6,558 nucleotides of DNA, taken from DATDMG01 sp036518955 (lineage in GTDB: Bacteria; Actinomycetota; Actinomycetes; Actinomycetales; Kineosporiaceae). The notes below the pieces were generated by a model that was given only the letters and a program-made list of their open reading frames with translations, searched no databases and was not told the origin of the DNA. Positions within the stretch are counted from its first letter, which is position 1; each line of letters opens with the position of its first letter. The stretch spans positions 1 through 6,558 of the forward strand of contig DATDMG010000101.1 in the NCBI GenBank assembly GCA_036518955.1, read 5' to 3'. A program made the translations under genes and the position numbers. Of the stretch, positions 6,201 through 6,558 are shown piece by piece.

Positions 6201-6558
6201 GGGGAACTCGCCGCCGTGCCCTGGGACCTGGTGGTGGCTGACGAGGCGCAGCAGGTCAAGAACCACCGCTCGCACGCCGCCCGCGCGTTGCGGACACTGC
6301 GCCCGGCGGTGCGCGTCGCGGTGACGGGCACCCCCGTCGAGAACTCCCTGTCGGAGCTGTGGGCGATCCTCGACTGGACCAACCCTGGGCTGTTCGGCTC
6401 CCTCACCGCGTTCCGCGAACGGTTCGGGCGCGCCGCCGAGCGGGAAGCAGCCGAGCCCGACGCCGATCATGACGCCGCGCGCCGGCTCGGCCGGCTCATC
6501 GCCCCCTTCGTCCTGCGCCGCCGCAAGACCGACCCGAATGTCGCCCCCGAACTACCCG
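3267..6558 (+). CDS. Tandem dsRNA-binding-domain / SNF2-family ATPase fusion (incomplete at right edge)
   Basis: One open frame of 1097 codons without a stop, reaching the window end. Residues 1-126 are mainly helical. dsRBD1 (about 127-195) has the alpha-2 signature SKKRAGQRAA (178-187). A Pro/Gly/Ala-rich linker follows. A weaker dsRBD-like module (about 307-372) keeps Q317 and has R356/R359 where lysines are usual. dsRBD3 (388-460) has all three RNA contacts: LNERAQ (393-398), GPAHRPIF (413-420) and SKNEAKAAAA (441-450). Residues about 460-865 resemble the SNF2-associated (DUF3670-like) region, including W762 and RGRWVVID. The SNF2 lobe follows: LRAYQ (876-880), Walker A DDMGLGKT (900-907), VVCPASLVVNWE, VITTYGTLL, motif II DEAQ (992-995), TGTPVENS (from 1020), LRRRKTD (1083-1089). 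The second helicase lobe is beyond the window. Known SNF2 proteins use ATP to translocate on double-stranded nucleic acid; dsRBDs bind A-form RNA duplexes. A motor recruited to structured RNA, R-loops or foreign dsRNA is inferred. The ATPase is certain, the dsRBD reading strong but unsearched. Confidence 0.93.
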   Translation, partial: MSAQSPRTPSPADLARVRLLPTPPRPSRGRRSAEIEKERARRVLRSLVADPATDFTALDADGFSAALRCACQDATVNAALIADAARRFADGTPASRDLHQALFAAGDDDGWNHARDAAMAAVARHPHLAVEVIHQEVQRLGAPPMRVTESAGQGGFTARASLDRDDVTVEGHPCFDVSKKRAGQRAAVSLLAELAGIAVPAVAGPAMARPPGGGSDPALGRRSDAAASTHAGTTCAPAVPAMSPADLEAWLDHMVSRPEPDPELADQLTAGRLTVRSLYLLLFEAPPRGWARHRATAWDALAAAPSQAPGVLSMHTQARCWPPAGYLESGERTAVAYVTTPAGPVVGEPAVAAGIRAARVSAALALVRDLAPEVAGESAPDVPASGGNPVGLLNERAQRGVIADLAYTQDATGPAHRPIFTCTASCVHATDPYASSAEATSKNEAKAAAAAGLLEQVLCAERTHLARLARARSEQARSPAGIFTRLLRAGCPVDFTGRGFRIGGHLPEPLAECDLPVLSALAVLATLDGPVHPSTRTWASATKAALEAVAARRVYPALDADGRDRWRLALDDPPDPAVAEFLDTVADRLLRPPGARLVIGDLPYAGPARLLEPDAADWADRAADAAEGATAARLVIRLGPPEGDGLPLRAHLRTTRTSRILPSGGDTSSESLLGRAEQRLLRRACRDWPPLERVRRDATLAGAEAAQLLGPAGERLAALGITAEWPAGLVTASGLGAQVIVASRTSSGSGAFSLTDVADLTWQLSLDGEPLTDEETEAAADAVAGVVRIRGRWVVIDAETRRIARDRRAGGLTGAQALGAALTGQVTLDGRDVACTGTGRLADLVATLRGADSSPHDGVIGPDQVTVPDELNTILRAYQRRAVQWLARTTAAGFGALLADDMGLGKTLTMIAYRLSRESTGPSLVVCPASLVVNWEREFARFAPGVTIRRYHATGRSLANLAPGEVVITTYGTLLRDAGELAAVPWDLVVADEAQQVKNHRSHAARALRTLRPAVRVAVTGTPVENSLSELWAILDWTNPGLFGSLTAFRERFGRAAEREAAEPDADHDAARRLGRLIAPFVLRRRKTDPNVAPELP

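Noticed and set aside
1..6558. tRNA, rRNA, CRISPR array, insertion sequence ends or transposase
   Set aside because: No cloverleaf, array-like spacing, terminal inverted repeats or transposase motifs were seen on either strand.

Overview
The window is very GC-rich, with G or C in almost every third codon position. Together with a DUF4232 lipoprotein and a large SNF2-type ATPase, this points to an actinobacterium, probably Streptomyces or a relative. All calls come from reading the sequence; no database search was run.

Layout. Positions 1-435 (minus) hold the first 145 codons of an FAD-dependent ferredoxin reductase that runs off the left edge. Positions 436-861 have no convincing intact gene but contain a short coding-like scrap. 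Positions 862-1515 (plus) encode a secreted DUF4232 lipoprotein. Positions 1849-2580 (minus) encode an alpha/beta hydrolase whose nucleophile elbow contains no serine. The 333-base gap between these two convergent genes carries several hairpins. Upstream of the hydrolase is a compact control region: a good sigma-70-like promoter (2717-2745), a 17-codon leader frame with a strong Shine-Dalgarno sequence (2626-2679), and two mutually exclusive hairpins next to the hydrolase ribosome binding site. Positions 2999-3172 (minus) hold a small gene, supported by third-position GC and a strong downstream hairpin, for a Tyr/Cys-rich peptide of about 57 residues. A short divergent region containing a perfect 10-bp palindrome separates it from the main gene.

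The main gene fills the right half. One uninterrupted plus-strand frame runs from 3267 to the right edge (1097 codons, no stop). Its C-terminal part is an unmistakable SNF2-family (SF2) ATPase lobe with Walker A, DEAQ, TGTP and LRRRKT motifs, preceded by a bacterial SNF2-associated (DUF3670-like) region. Its N-terminal 460 residues are not the usual leader of bacterial SNF2 proteins. They contain three modules that read as double-stranded-RNA-binding domains (dsRBDs): one classical (388-460), one good (127-195) and one weaker (307-372). The first two are each preceded by a similar helical segment, so they look like an internal duplication.

How it fits together. The left and middle genes look like ordinary accessory housekeeping. 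The noteworthy candidate is the tandem-dsRBD/SNF2 fusion, a motor coupled to apparent dsRNA recognition, with a small unknown peptide gene facing away from it. The arrangement recalls RNA helicase A/DHX9 in eukaryotes (tandem dsRBDs then an SF2 motor) but uses a SNF2 engine. A role in sensing or remodelling structured RNA, R-loops or foreign dsRNA is inference only.
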